This document shows positions 44,042 through 53,452 of a stretch of 64,000 bases of DNA, one piece after another. Location: NCBI RefSeq assembly GCF_900107795.1, contig NZ_FNRL01000016.1:62001-126000 (forward strand). The letters run 5' to 3'. The stretch comes from Chitinophaga terrae (ex Kim and Jung 2007). Lineage in GTDB: Bacteria > Bacteroidota > Bacteroidia > Chitinophagales > Chitinophagaceae. Both the position numbers and the translations under genes were made by a program. Positions within the stretch are counted from its first letter, which is position 1; the number at the start of each line of letters is the position of its first letter. The notes under the pieces were generated by a model. It ran no database searches. It was not told the DNA's origin and was given only the letters and a program-made list of their open reading frames with translations.

Positions 44042-44674
44042 TTGAAAAAAGAGGCGCCACTTCATGCTTTAGCGGCTTACCTGCCAGAAGGCACTTTCGA
44101 CCAGGTAATGGATTTTATCCGCACTTACAAGGTACATCTCACCATTACCCGGGAAAGAGCAAGTATCCTGGGCGATTACCGGCATCCCGACGGAACCGGG
44201 AAAGGACACCGTATCAGCGTAAACGGATCACTGAACAGGTACGCCTTTTTGATCACCTTGCTGCACGAGATCGCACACCTCACCACGTATAATAAATACG
44301 CGAATAATGTGCCTGCCCATGGTAAAGAATGGAAGCAGGAATTCAGCTTTATCCTGAAAGGGTTTGTAGGCAAAAACTACCTGCCCCCGGATGTGGAAAT
44401 GGCTATCAGGCAAAGTATAACCAACCCGGCGGCCAGCTCCTGCGCCGACGAAAACCTTATGCGGGTCCTCAGAAATTACGACAGGAAAAAAGAAAATCAT
44501 TTATTCGTGGAACAGATACCCCTGCACGGTTTCTTCAGAACAAAGGATGGCAGGGTATTCCAGCGGAACGAAAAAATAAGGAAACGATACAGGGGTACAG
44601 AGATCGCAACCGGCAAAGTTTATCTTTTCAGCCCGGTATACGAAGTAGAATTAATTGCAGAGATGCAAAAGTGA
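44042..44674 (+). CDS. SprT-like zinc metallopeptidase-domain protein
   Basis: A 210-residue protein with the SprT/Spartan-like zinc motif LLHEIAHLTTYN (HExxH) near residue 80, preceded by GHRISVNGSLNRYAF. A zinc-ribbon-like second half with two cysteines is not obvious. SprT-like proteins may cut DNA-protein cross-links, but bacterial members are uncharacterised. The only in-frame start ahead of the domain is a TTG at 44042, 4 bp after the preceding stop; the first ATG would remove about 22 residues. Confidence 0.8.
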   Translation: MKKEAPLHALAAYLPEGTFDQVMDFIRTYKVHLTITRERASILGDYRHPDGTGKGHRISVNGSLNRYAFLITLLHEIAHLTTYNKYANNVPAHGKEWKQEFSFILKGFVGKNYLPPDVEMAIRQSITNPAASSCADENLMRVLRNYDRKKENHLFVEQIPLHGFFRTKDGRVFQRNEKIRKRYRGTEIATGKVYLFSPVYEVELIAEMQK

Positions 44675-44717
44675 GAAAGATGATCTGCTTCTCCCTTCTG
44701 CATCCCTGCTAACTATA

Positions 44718-45845
44718 TTACTGTTTTTCCATTCTTCTTATTTCAGCAAACAAAGCTTTGAAAGTATCCACATTATCCTGGGTTCCTTTCCTTACGCCCT
44801 TACGGTTGTAATACCCGTCTATAAACTCACGGGTGCTTACCCACATGGTTTCAAATACGCCTGGCATACGCTCGGATAAAGTCCTGGAAAAATCGGCCCT
44901 GAGGGCATTTTTGCGGGCAAGGTAAACCTGCTCCAACTGCGCCAGCGCCACATCCTTTTTCCCACATGCCGATGGCAGTACCTGGAAACCCTTTACTGCA
45001 AAATAACCAGGCGTCGGCGGCGCATCTTCATACTTCCAGTCACAAATCATAATATCCTTCGGTATCATGTCTATTGCCCGGGCTGTATTATTCATACTTG
45101 CCTGCCAGGCCAGCAGGTTGGTCACTTTTCCATCTATCAGCCTGTCGCTCCACATCCACATCTGGCATTTCTTTTCCTTCAGATGCTGGTGCAGCGCATT
45201 TACATAACCGGCAAACAGTTCTGCTTTGTCCCGGCCTCCGCAACGCGGACATTTATCATACCCGATGATCCATGCTTCATCCAACCCCACATGAAACGCA
45301 TCCGCTCCTGTAACATCTATCAACTCATCCATCAACGGGAAAATAATGCTGAACAGGTCAGGATGCAGGGGGCAAAGACACTTGCTGTAAAAGTCGAACA
45401 TGCCTCCATCCTTCCAGGGAACAGGAGGACCGTAATCCGGCGATTCGTCCAACTGCGGATAATTCTTCAGCAACGACAACATTTCTGTTTGCTCCGACTG
45501 GTGCGCCAGCAGGTTCATTGTAGGGATAAAACGGATGCCCGCTTCCCTGCAAGCCTGGACAATCTGCTTAAGATCGCTCTCCGATATTGCATTCTTTTCA
45601 CGGATCTTAGGATTGGATTTAAACTGGTACCAATACTCGATCCTCAGCGCCAGGGTATTCACTCCTTCCGCTTTCAACGCTTCCTTAATAAAGCGGCATA
45701 GCAGCGGCACATCTTCCGGCGGCGGCACACTTAACAATAATCCCTTTACCGGTAATACATTCCATTTAAATTCTCCCGGCTGCTGTTGCGCCTGGGTCAA
45801 CAACTGAATGAAACAACACGCTATAGCTAATAAATACTTCTTCAT
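44718..45845 (-). CDS. GH20-like glycoside hydrolase (beta-N-acetylhexosaminidase fold), exported
   Basis: A 375-residue exported enzyme. After a signal peptide (LLAIACCFIQLLTQAQ) comes a single TIM-barrel like the GH20 catalytic domain: AGIRFIPTMNLLAHQS, and FHVGLDEAW with the adjacent Asp-Glu pair (about residues 187-188) that performs substrate-assisted catalysis. The GH20b accessory domain is absent, so it is shorter than classical hexosaminidases. It ends the SusC/SusD/NHL operon and is the likely enzyme of that locus, acting on GlcNAc- or GalNAc-containing glycans. The exact substrate is inferred. Confidence 0.78.
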   Translation of the reverse strand: MKKYLLAIACCFIQLLTQAQQQPGEFKWNVLPVKGLLLSVPPPEDVPLLCRFIKEALKAEGVNTLALRIEYWYQFKSNPKIREKNAISESDLKQIVQACREAGIRFIPTMNLLAHQSEQTEMLSLLKNYPQLDESPDYGPPVPWKDGGMFDFYSKCLCPLHPDLFSIIFPLMDELIDVTGADAFHVGLDEAWIIGYDKCPRCGGRDKAELFAGYVNALHQHLKEKKCQMWMWSDRLIDGKVTNLLAWQASMNNTARAIDMIPKDIMICDWKYEDAPPTPGYFAVKGFQVLPSACGKKDVALAQLEQVYLARKNALRADFSRTLSERMPGVFETMWVSTREFIDGYYNRKGVRKGTQDNVDTFKALFAEIRRMEKQ

Positions 45846-45858
45846 TATTCTGCTGGTT

Positions 45859-47133
45859 TTATTCTGCAACTACTTTCCTGATACAATTGTTATTTCTGTC
45901 TACCACATACACTACTCCATCTTTATCTACCGCCACGCCTGTTGGCGCATTGAACAACGCTGCGGCTCCTGAGCCATCTGCAAAGCCAGGCGTACTTCCG
46001 CCGATATAAGTGCTTACATTCCAATCGGCCGGCGTGATCATCCTGATACATTGGTTGGTATTCACTACAGAACCATCTGAAGTTCCGTTACCGGCAACAA
46101 ACAGGTTGTTATGTTTATCTATTGCGATACCCCATGGATAGTCGAAACGGGCAGCGTTGCCGATGCCGTTCACCAGGCCTGTTTGGCCGGCGGCTCCGGC
46201 AATGGTTTCAGGCTCCCAGGTACCGGCTTTGAACTTCTTAATAACCGAAGTACCGTTTTCTGTAACATAGAGATTGCCTGCATCATCTACGGTCACATCT
46301 GCGGGGTATACCAATCCTGTAATAATGGCTTTGGCGTCGCCCGACGGCGTTACCTGGAAAATACTTCCCGGGTTGCCGGCGTTGGCGTAGTACATCATCC
46401 CATTCCTTTTATCTATCCCCATTCCCCACGCTTCTCCCCAGCATACAAGCGAGGTAGTACCGTCGGGAGTCACTTTCCTGATGGTCCAGGCAGCAGGATC
46501 TGTCACGAAAATATTACCATCGTTATCTGTAGCGATATCCAGCGGCAGGTAGAACTGGGCGTCTGCTCCCTTACCTTCTTTATAACCATAGGTACCGCCG
46601 CATAACGTGGTAACAGTGCCGTCGGGAGCTATCTTCCTGATGCGCAGGTTGCCTGCATCCGCCACATATACGTTACCGTTAGCATCTACATCCAACCCGC
46701 AACGTTTATCAAAGTTAAAAAACGCATTGCTGCCTTTTCCATCGGCAAAGCCGGATGTACCATTACCAGCAAGGGTACTTACTTTGTAGGAAGATTCATA
46801 TTGAAAGTCTTTGGGCGCTTCGCCTGTTTTACCGTTGATGGTAACCGCTATTTTCCCGCTTCCCGCTTTCTCCGGTATCACGATTAAAATATGATCGCTG
46901 ATAATGCCTGTGATCAGGGCTTTATGGCCATTGACGGTCACCGTTACGCCGGCAGTATCTGTACTGAAATTGGTACCGTAAACCAATACCTCTGTTCCTG
47001 CCGCTCCATGCTCCGGAGTGAACTTGTCTACCACTATCGGCGCGTTGTTATCGTGTACAAAGCCTTTATCTTTTTTGCAGGCGGCCAGCAAGAGGAAGCA
47101 TACCGCCAGCAGGTTGTATATCGTTGTTTTCAT
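45859..47133 (-). CDS. TIG/IPT domain plus NHL-repeat lipoprotein
   Basis: About 424 residues. The lipoprotein signal ends LLLAAC (Cys19). Residues about 30-110 form an IPT/TIG domain (FTPEHGAAGTEVLVYGTNFS). The rest is a six-bladed NHL-type propeller with repeated NLYVTEN, GNVYVADAGN, NIFVTDPA and GVVYVVDRNNN units followed by IRKV. Such proteins accompany SusD in Bacteroidota loci as surface glycan-binding lipoproteins. It lies 11 bp after susD and 13 bp before the GH20-like gene. Confidence 0.88.
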   Translation of the reverse strand: MKTTIYNLLAVCFLLLAACKKDKGFVHDNNAPIVVDKFTPEHGAAGTEVLVYGTNFSTDTAGVTVTVNGHKALITGIISDHILIVIPEKAGSGKIAVTINGKTGEAPKDFQYESSYKVSTLAGNGTSGFADGKGSNAFFNFDKRCGLDVDANGNVYVADAGNLRIRKIAPDGTVTTLCGGTYGYKEGKGADAQFYLPLDIATDNDGNIFVTDPAAWTIRKVTPDGTTSLVCWGEAWGMGIDKRNGMMYYANAGNPGSIFQVTPSGDAKAIITGLVYPADVTVDDAGNLYVTENGTSVIKKFKAGTWEPETIAGAAGQTGLVNGIGNAARFDYPWGIAIDKHNNLFVAGNGTSDGSVVNTNQCIRMITPADWNVSTYIGGSTPGFADGSGAAALFNAPTGVAVDKDGVVYVVDRNNNCIRKVVAE

Positions 47134-47144
47134 GTATGCATTTT

Positions 47145-48785
47145 TTACCAACCAGGATTCTGTTTAAAATCGGGATTATGGCCGCTTACCTTATCTATTT
47201 CGCTCTGCGGAATGGGCAGCCAGTAGTTCTTAGCCGGGTCAAACACCCTTTTACCTATTACCGGGTAGGTATAGGTAACGTTCCCGGCGCCGTTGCCGCT
47301 TACAGCTACGCCATGCACTTCTTTGTTATCTACCACCTCCGCGATCTTCCAGCGCCTTACATCCCAGAAGCGGTGATCTTCCAGCGCCAGTTCTATTCTT
47401 CGCTCATGGCGTATCGCGGCCCGCAGGCCCGCCTGGTCGCCGCCTGCTATATCAGGCATTCCGGCTCTTCTCCTGATGGCGTTCAAGGCGTTGTAAACAT
47501 CGGCGCCCGGACCTGCAACTTCATTCTGCGCTTCCGCATAATTGAGGTATAATTCTGCAGTTCTTATCAGCACCCATTTGCGGTCGGAGCCTCCTGTACC
47601 TGCAAACAGGTCTACAGACGGCAAAAGGTATTTACGCGGCCAGTAATTGGTAACGATCTGGCCAGAGCGTGGAGCGTCCGCGCCGTTAGGGTCCAGAATC
47701 TTCCCTTTCCAGTTGGCGCCAGGATAAAGAATGGTCGCGTAAAAACGAGGGTCCCTGCCTTCGTAAGGTCGTTGGGCATTGTAGCCGGAAGCCGGGTCGC
47801 CGATCGGCAATCCTGTTGCTTTCATCTCATAATCATTCACCAGCTCCTGCAAGGGGGTGATATTCCCGTAACCGTTAGCGCTGCGCGGGTTCATCTCCCT
47901 GTCTATCCCTCCATCGCCAAAGGCGCCGGGAGCGCCACGGCTCCAGATCACTTCCCTGTTGAAATACTGGGTGAAAATATCTCCATAATTATCATATAAC
48001 GTATAGCCGTTAACGATAGCGGTGTCTAAAGCCGCCTTGCATGCGGCAGCAGCGGATCTCCACCTGCCGGCATCATTTCCCGGGTTAAACAGGGGGCTGG
48101 CATAAAATAATCTCACCCTGCCTTCCAGCGCCATAGCGATCATTTTGGTAGCGCGGCCCCAGTTGGAAGGACGATCATTATAAGTAACAGGCAACAAAGT
48201 ACCCGCTTCCTGCAGGTCTTTCAGGATACTTGCCGTTACTTCGTCGATACTGTTGCGTTTCAGGTAAATGCCAGCCGGATCATCGAAGGGATTTTTTTCA
48301 TCCAGGATCAATGGCAAGCCGCCGAACGCCCGCATCAGTTCAAAATAATAGTACGCTCTCAAGAGTAATACCTCGCCTTTTAAACGGTTGCGGCGCTGCG
48401 GGTAGTTCGGATCTTCCGGCACCAGCGAATATTGCGCGAGGAATTTATTACAGGACCGGATCTTGCCGTAGAAATCGCCCCACCAGCTTTGCATAGGAAA
48501 GTTGGAAGGACTCATGGAACCATTGTTGAAGTTGCCGGCATACGAGTCGTTCGCCTGGTTCGTTTCATCTGTAGCGCTGCTCAATCCCCATGCTGCGCCG
48601 GGTTTGAAGATATTCGGCAAACTCTGGTAAATACTGTTTACAAATCTTTCCGCGTTTTCAATATTCGAAAAGACTTCCTTTTCAGTGATCAGGTCACTTG
48701 GTTTTCTGTCGAGGTAATTTTTTCCGCAGGCGGTAAAGCACATTATCAACACTGCTGCGATACCCGATTTAATAACTTTTCTCAT
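47145..48785 (-). CDS. SusD/RagB-family nutrient-binding lipoprotein
   Basis: A 546-residue surface lipoprotein (lipobox CFTAC, Cys20) with the SusD N-terminal TPR-like region (NAERFVNSIYQSLPNI, RLKGEVLLLRAYYYFELMRAFGGLPLI) and C-terminal RagB region (AIRHERRIELALEDHRFWDVRRWK, PIPQSEID). It caps the SusC transporter and binds the incoming oligosaccharide or glycoprotein fragment. It is 23 bp downstream of susC and 11 bp upstream of the TIG-NHL gene. Confidence 0.95.
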   Translation of the reverse strand: MRKVIKSGIAAVLIMCFTACGKNYLDRKPSDLITEKEVFSNIENAERFVNSIYQSLPNIFKPGAAWGLSSATDETNQANDSYAGNFNNGSMSPSNFPMQSWWGDFYGKIRSCNKFLAQYSLVPEDPNYPQRRNRLKGEVLLLRAYYYFELMRAFGGLPLILDEKNPFDDPAGIYLKRNSIDEVTASILKDLQEAGTLLPVTYNDRPSNWGRATKMIAMALEGRVRLFYASPLFNPGNDAGRWRSAAAACKAALDTAIVNGYTLYDNYGDIFTQYFNREVIWSRGAPGAFGDGGIDREMNPRSANGYGNITPLQELVNDYEMKATGLPIGDPASGYNAQRPYEGRDPRFYATILYPGANWKGKILDPNGADAPRSGQIVTNYWPRKYLLPSVDLFAGTGGSDRKWVLIRTAELYLNYAEAQNEVAGPGADVYNALNAIRRRAGMPDIAGGDQAGLRAAIRHERRIELALEDHRFWDVRRWKIAEVVDNKEVHGVAVSGNGAGNVTYTYPVIGKRVFDPAKNYWLPIPQSEIDKVSGHNPDFKQNPGW

Positions 48786-48808
48786 ACTTATATTTTTATC
48801 GCAGTTGC

Positions 48809-51800
48809 TTAAAGATTAACGGTTATTCCGGCATTGAACACACGCATAATTGGGTAAGGCTGCCAGCCCCAACGGCCGCCGGTATTGGATTCGGGGTCAA
48901 TGCCCAGTTCCCTCACATTATCCCAGCTGATGAGGTTCATACCATTCATATAGATCCTTGCATTTTTGATCTTTGCTTTTTTCAGCCAGTGCGCAGGCAA
49001 TCTATATCCTATCTCTGCATTCTTTAACTTGATATAATCAGTGTTCCTGATCCAATAGGTGGAGGAAATGAAATTATTAGCCATGTTGCTTTCTGTCAGG
49101 TGAAGCGCAGGGAAGGTAGCATTGGCCGCATTTTCCGGGGTCCATCGGCCTTCGTGGAATGGCCTGAAACTTTCCCGGTAGTTGGCTGTCAGCTGTGCAG
49201 AGAAGATCTGCCGGCCGCCTGCTGCCCCCTGGAAAAGGATGCTCACATCCAGGCCTTTGTAATCGAATCCTACCGTAATACCGTAGTAATTGGTAGGCAC
49301 ATTCATCATAGGCAACATTGTTCTGTCGGCCTCGTCTATCTTTCCATCATTGTTCAGATCTTTATACTTAATATCACCAGGGATGAGCGGAGCAAATGTT
49401 TGTTTAGGGCTTTTGTTGATCTCATCCTGGCTTTGGAACAGGCCTTCGGCAACATATCCCAGGTCGTACCCTACAGGATGGCCAACAGCGCTCTGGTAAG
49501 GATATGCGAGCTTAGGTTCGTCCAGCTCCAGTATCCTGTTCTTCACATACTGGTAGTTCATTTTCGCGAAAACGCCTACCTGGCGGATGTTGGTATAAAG
49601 ATTCAATTCGCCTTCGATACCCCTGTTGCGGATGCGTCCCATATTACGGTTGAGAGAAGCGGTGATGCCCAGGTAAGAGGGAATGGTGCCTGCATAGGTG
49701 AGAATGTCTTTACGGAGCTCATTGAATACATCTACTGAAAACTTCAGTTTGTCTTTCATGAATCCTGTTTCTATACCCAGGTTGGTTTTTGCAGCCTTCT
49801 CCCAGGTGATAGCGGTATTGCCTATCCTGTTTTCGTAGTAGCCGCCTACAGAAGAGGCTACGCTGCCAAAAGTAAAGCCATCGCCTCTTGCATAGTCGGA
49901 CATATACAGCCAACGATCGCCTCCTACCTGGTCGTTACCTACATAACCGTGAGAGAAGCGCATTTTCAGGAAGCTGAAGGCCGATTGCTGTTTCATGAAA
50001 TTTTCGCTGCTCAGCACCCAGGCGGCAGAAATAGCCGGGAAGAAACCATAGCGTTTACCCGGAGGAAAGTTTTCTGAACCATTGTAGCCGGCGTTGAATT
50101 CCAGGTAATATTTAGAAGCGTAGTTATAAGCGAGGCGGCCAACAAAGCCTTCGTATACACGTGGCAGGTTGCCGGATTGCGAACGGTAGTTGCGGTTAAA
50201 AAGATATAAGCCGCTCACGGAGTGTTTCCCGAAGTCGCGGTCGTACATGATCTTCAGGTCATAGTAGTAATACCTTTCACCGCTGGAAAAGCCTGAACGC
50301 TGCAAGCTCGTAGCCTTACGGTGCTGGGTATACGTACCTTCGCTGCCGGGTACTGATTTATAACGGTACGAATCAAATTCCTGGTCCAGCGCGAAGTTGA
50401 TATCGCCGTAGTTTTCGAAAGTGAATAAACCTTTTACCTTTAGCCCCGGAGTGATGAAATCCAGTTTCCGCGTTAAGGCAACGCTACCATTGGTGCTGTG
50501 CCAGTAAGCATCCAGGTAGCCGTTGCGGGTAAGCATCCCGTAAGGGTTGTAGAAGTCTTCCCGCATGCTGCCGGAAGCAACGGAGCCGTTGGGGTTCAGG
50601 CGTGGAGTGAGCCTGTTGGTCATCTGCGACAGCACCACCCAAAGGAATTCAAATCCTCCGCGGTCGGAAGAGGGGCCCGTCCTGTTCTCCAGCCTGGAGG
50701 CCAGGTCTACCTGCAGATCCGTGTTCTTGTCGAGGGTAATATCAACGTTGGAGCGGAAATTGAAACGGTCGTATTTGTATTTCACGCCATAGATGTTTTC
50801 ATTAGCTCGCCTGTAAATCGGCTCCTGGCGCAGGTAAGAGCCGGAAACAAAATAACGTACATACTTGGAGCCGCCGCCGATATTCACATTCAGCGTTTTC
50901 TGCGGAGAATTTTTCCTGATCATTTCTTCATACCAATCGGTGTTCGGGTAATCATAGGGCTTTAATCCTGTTTTATAATATTCCAGCTCCTGGTCTGTAA
51001 ACACGGCGGGCAATCCATCGTTCTTTGCAGCTTCGTTCTCCAGCAGTCCTGATTCATAAGAGCTGAGGAAACGGGGAAAATTAGTAGGTTGTTGCAAAGC
51101 ATATTGCATATTCACCTGGATGTTGGGGGGACCGTCCTTTCCTCTTTTGGTAGTCACCAGCACAATACCGTTAGCGCCCTGGATACCATACAAGGCAGTG
51201 GAAGACGCATCTTTAAGGATAGTAACAGATTCAACTTCGTTAGGGTCCAACTGGCCGATATTGGCATCTCCCCGCGGCAAACCATCGATCACTACCAGTG
51301 GGTTGGTAGCCCCTATGGTGCTGATACCGCGAATGAATAACTGCGAATCGTCGCCTCCCGGCCTGCCGGAATGCTGGGCAGTGATCAACCCGGGCAGGCG
51401 GCCTGCCAGGGCGTTGGAGAGGTTGGAAACAGGGCTTTGTTTCAGTTCTTTCGTTTGTATGCTGGAAACAGCGCCGGTAACGCTCTGGCGGGTTTGCTTC
51501 TGTCCATACCCCAATACCACTACTTCATTCAGGCCCGATTCGGAAGGTTTTAGCCTGATAACCGGCAGTTGTTTATTACCTTTTACCGGCACTTCCACGG
51601 ATTGGTAACCGATATAGGAAACGATCAATACCCCGTTTTCAGGCGCCGATATGCTGAAGTTCCCGTCTACATCCGTAGCAGTTCCCCTGCTGGTACCTTT
51701 TACCTGGATGCTTACCCCGGGCAGTTCCTGGCCATTCTCCGAAGTTACCTTACCTTTTACCGTTATATCGGCAGTGCTTTCAGAAATAGCTACCATGCCT

Positions 51801-52126
51801 CCTTCCAGGATCTTGTATTTAAAGTTCTTACTCAGCACTTTGTCGAGGATCTCGGGCAGCGTAGCGTCTTTAAAGTTTACGTCCACTTTCTGGTCTTTCG
51901 GGAAGGTCTTATAGTTATACAGGAAACGGTATTCGCTTCTTGTTTCTACCCATTCCAACAGCTTATGCAGGGCGATCTGTTTACTGTTGAGGGTAAATCT
52001 GCCTGATTCAGCGCGTACCTGGAAAAGGGTAGCAGTTATGAGAATAAGACAAAGCTTCATACACATGAATGTTTTTCTCACTAAATAGTTGGAACGGGCT
52101 GTTTTTGAACACAGCGTTTTTTTCAT
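48809..52126 (-). CDS. SusC/RagA TonB-dependent outer-membrane transporter with STN domain
   Basis: About 1105 residues. Signal peptide, then an STN signalling domain (about 30-95; HKLLEWVETRSEYRFLYN), a carboxypeptidase-D-regulatory-like domain (GVSIQVKGTSRGTATDVDGNF), the plug with the SusC signature (LFIRGISTIGATNPLVVIDG) and a 22-strand barrel ending in VFNAGITVNL. The STN domain indicates signalling to the FecR-sigma pair next door. I chose the ATG at 52126. The gene's 187-bp leader carries a predicted antisense small RNA. Confidence 0.96.
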   Translation of the reverse strand: MKKTLCSKTARSNYLVRKTFMCMKLCLILITATLFQVRAESGRFTLNSKQIALHKLLEWVETRSEYRFLYNYKTFPKDQKVDVNFKDATLPEILDKVLSKNFKYKILEGGMVAISESTADITVKGKVTSENGQELPGVSIQVKGTSRGTATDVDGNFSISAPENGVLIVSYIGYQSVEVPVKGNKQLPVIRLKPSESGLNEVVVLGYGQKQTRQSVTGAVSSIQTKELKQSPVSNLSNALAGRLPGLITAQHSGRPGGDDSQLFIRGISTIGATNPLVVIDGLPRGDANIGQLDPNEVESVTILKDASSTALYGIQGANGIVLVTTKRGKDGPPNIQVNMQYALQQPTNFPRFLSSYESGLLENEAAKNDGLPAVFTDQELEYYKTGLKPYDYPNTDWYEEMIRKNSPQKTLNVNIGGGSKYVRYFVSGSYLRQEPIYRRANENIYGVKYKYDRFNFRSNVDITLDKNTDLQVDLASRLENRTGPSSDRGGFEFLWVVLSQMTNRLTPRLNPNGSVASGSMREDFYNPYGMLTRNGYLDAYWHSTNGSVALTRKLDFITPGLKVKGLFTFENYGDINFALDQEFDSYRYKSVPGSEGTYTQHRKATSLQRSGFSSGERYYYYDLKIMYDRDFGKHSVSGLYLFNRNYRSQSGNLPRVYEGFVGRLAYNYASKYYLEFNAGYNGSENFPPGKRYGFFPAISAAWVLSSENFMKQQSAFSFLKMRFSHGYVGNDQVGGDRWLYMSDYARGDGFTFGSVASSVGGYYENRIGNTAITWEKAAKTNLGIETGFMKDKLKFSVDVFNELRKDILTYAGTIPSYLGITASLNRNMGRIRNRGIEGELNLYTNIRQVGVFAKMNYQYVKNRILELDEPKLAYPYQSAVGHPVGYDLGYVAEGLFQSQDEINKSPKQTFAPLIPGDIKYKDLNNDGKIDEADRTMLPMMNVPTNYYGITVGFDYKGLDVSILFQGAAGGRQIFSAQLTANYRESFRPFHEGRWTPENAANATFPALHLTESNMANNFISSTYWIRNTDYIKLKNAEIGYRLPAHWLKKAKIKNARIYMNGMNLISWDNVRELGIDPESNTGGRWGWQPYPIMRVFNAGITVNL

Positions 52127-52133
52127 ACTTTTG
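52104..52133 (+). promoter_or_regulatory. Predicted plus-strand promoter antisense to the susC start
   Basis: TTTG (52104-52107), an 18-bp spacer and TACTTTTG (52126-52133, a perfect TAnnTTTG). It points away from susC on the opposite strand; the box overlaps the susC ATG. Initiation would be near 52139. Confidence 0.55.
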
Positions 52134-52138
52134 AAATT

Positions 52139-52234
52139 GAACGTTAGACATTTGAAACAATGAGCATCCCGCACGGACATCTTTGTTTCATTCCATGTTT
52201 AGCTTTGAAGGGAAGGTGCAACTTCCCTTTTTTT
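52139..52234 (+). ncRNA. Predicted ~95-nt antisense small RNA in the susC leader
   Basis: Between the plus-strand promoter above and the terminator at 52208-52234 there is no gene on the plus strand, yet the signals define a complete transcription unit of about 95 nt. It would be complementary to the 5' leader of susC just upstream of the start codon. Length, position and polarity resemble the cis-encoded antisense RNAs described for Bacteroides SusC/SusD loci with ECF sigma / anti-sigma control, which repress susC. No expression evidence is available. Confidence 0.5.
52208..52234 (+). terminator. Orphan intrinsic terminator of the predicted antisense RNA
   Basis: Arms AAGGGAAG (52208-52215) and CTTCCCTT (52222-52229) with a 6-nt loop, followed by T residues up to 52234. 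The T-run exists only on the plus strand; on the susC strand the hairpin has no T-run, so it cannot be a terminator for susC or fecR. Confidence 0.75.
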
Positions 52235-52313
52235 ATGGCAGAAGGAGTGGTTATACAGGTTCCGGAGGTACCAGGTGTAAATTTTTCATACGTTTCGTTT
52301 TTAAGTTGGTTGA

Positions 52314-53324
52314 CTAATGGTGCAAATAGATGGTATCTCCTTTAATCGTGTAATGAAAGTCGGCTGTGATCTGCAGCGCTTTCAGTACTTCAGTAACGGT
52401 TTCTTTTTTAAAAGTGCCTTTGAATCTGTAATCTTCCGGAAAAGTATCCCTCAGTATAATTTTACGTTTGTACCAGCGGCTCATTAATCGCGCCAGTTCA
52501 GGGAAAGATTTGTCTTTAAACGATAGTTTGTCGTCCATCCATTCCAGTTCACTGTTTGTTGTTTTATTGGTCTGCGGATTTAATTGTTCTATGATCGCCA
52601 CCCGGTCGGGCCACTCTATAACCCTTGCTCCCGGCGGTACGGTAATTGGTTGATCCTTCTTTTTTAATGTCAGTTTTTCACCTGCTTTAAGCGTGAGGGA
52701 ATTAGATTGATGATCAATTGCAATACTTCCTTCTATTAACGCCGCTTCCAGCGCCTCGTCGTCTTTATAGGCCTTTACATTGAAACGGGTACCCAGTACC
52801 CGTACGCGCATATCAGAAGCCCGGATGGTAAAGGGTTTACTTTCATGTTTGGCTACATCGAAAAATGCTTCTCCTTCCAACACCACTTCCCTTTTGCCGT
52901 CGGCTATATTCCCCGGATAGCTTAACCGGCTGCCAACATTCATCCAAACCTCTGTTCCATCTTCCAGCGTTATTTTTTTACGTTCGCCTTCGCTGGTACT
53001 TATGGCCAGTTGCTGCACTTTATGGGAGAAATAATATTGCAGGCCGGCAGCGCTGATCAGCACTGCCAGTACGGCTGCTACGGCTAATTTCTTCCATTTA
53101 AATTTCACTATCCTGGCTGCCGGTTCTTCCCACTCCCCTTCTGCTTTCAGCCGGTCTGTAATATCGTTATAGAGCTGGTGAAGGTCGGGGTGCGAAGTCC
53201 CGGCATGCCCCGTTTTCTTCGCCCTGTAGTCTTCGTACCATAATTCAAGCGCCTCTTTTTCTTCTTCCGAACAATTGCCCTGCAGGTATTTTTCCAGTAA
53301 TCCTATTAATTGGTGATCACTCAT
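52314..53324 (-). CDS. FecR-type anti-sigma factor
   Basis: A 336-residue inner-membrane regulator: cytoplasmic N-terminus (SDHQLIGLLEKYLQGNCSEEEKEALELWY) that binds the sigma factor, one membrane helix (about 83-103), and a periplasmic FecR domain (TSEGERKKITLEDGTEVWMN, FDVAKHESKPFTI) followed by the DUF4974 domain common in Bacteroidota. It relays a signal from the STN domain of the SusC transporter. The ATG at 53324 is preferred over 53354. The sigma gene is divergent, which is less common than the usual sigma-fecR-susC order. Confidence 0.93.
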   Translation of the reverse strand: MSDHQLIGLLEKYLQGNCSEEEKEALELWYEDYRAKKTGHAGTSHPDLHQLYNDITDRLKAEGEWEEPAARIVKFKWKKLAVAAVLAVLISAAGLQYYFSHKVQQLAISTSEGERKKITLEDGTEVWMNVGSRLSYPGNIADGKREVVLEGEAFFDVAKHESKPFTIRASDMRVRVLGTRFNVKAYKDDEALEAALIEGSIAIDHQSNSLTLKAGEKLTLKKKDQPITVPPGARVIEWPDRVAIIEQLNPQTNKTTNSELEWMDDKLSFKDKSFPELARLMSRWYKRKIILRDTFPEDYRFKGTFKKETVTEVLKALQITADFHYTIKGDTIYLHH

Positions 53325-53452
53325 TATTTTGGTTGTCTGAAGGTATAGACACACAGTTAAAAAACAACCCTACCCCTTTTTCGTATTTTTTTTCCTATCT
53401 TTTGCCTTTCAGAGAGATGTGACTTCCTCACTTTACCGTATAAGTGGAAAGA

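Noticed and set aside
52160..52345. Short plus-strand reading frame in the susC leader
   Set aside because: It runs through the intrinsic terminator at 52208-52234 and has no recognisable protein features; the non-coding RNA reading is better.
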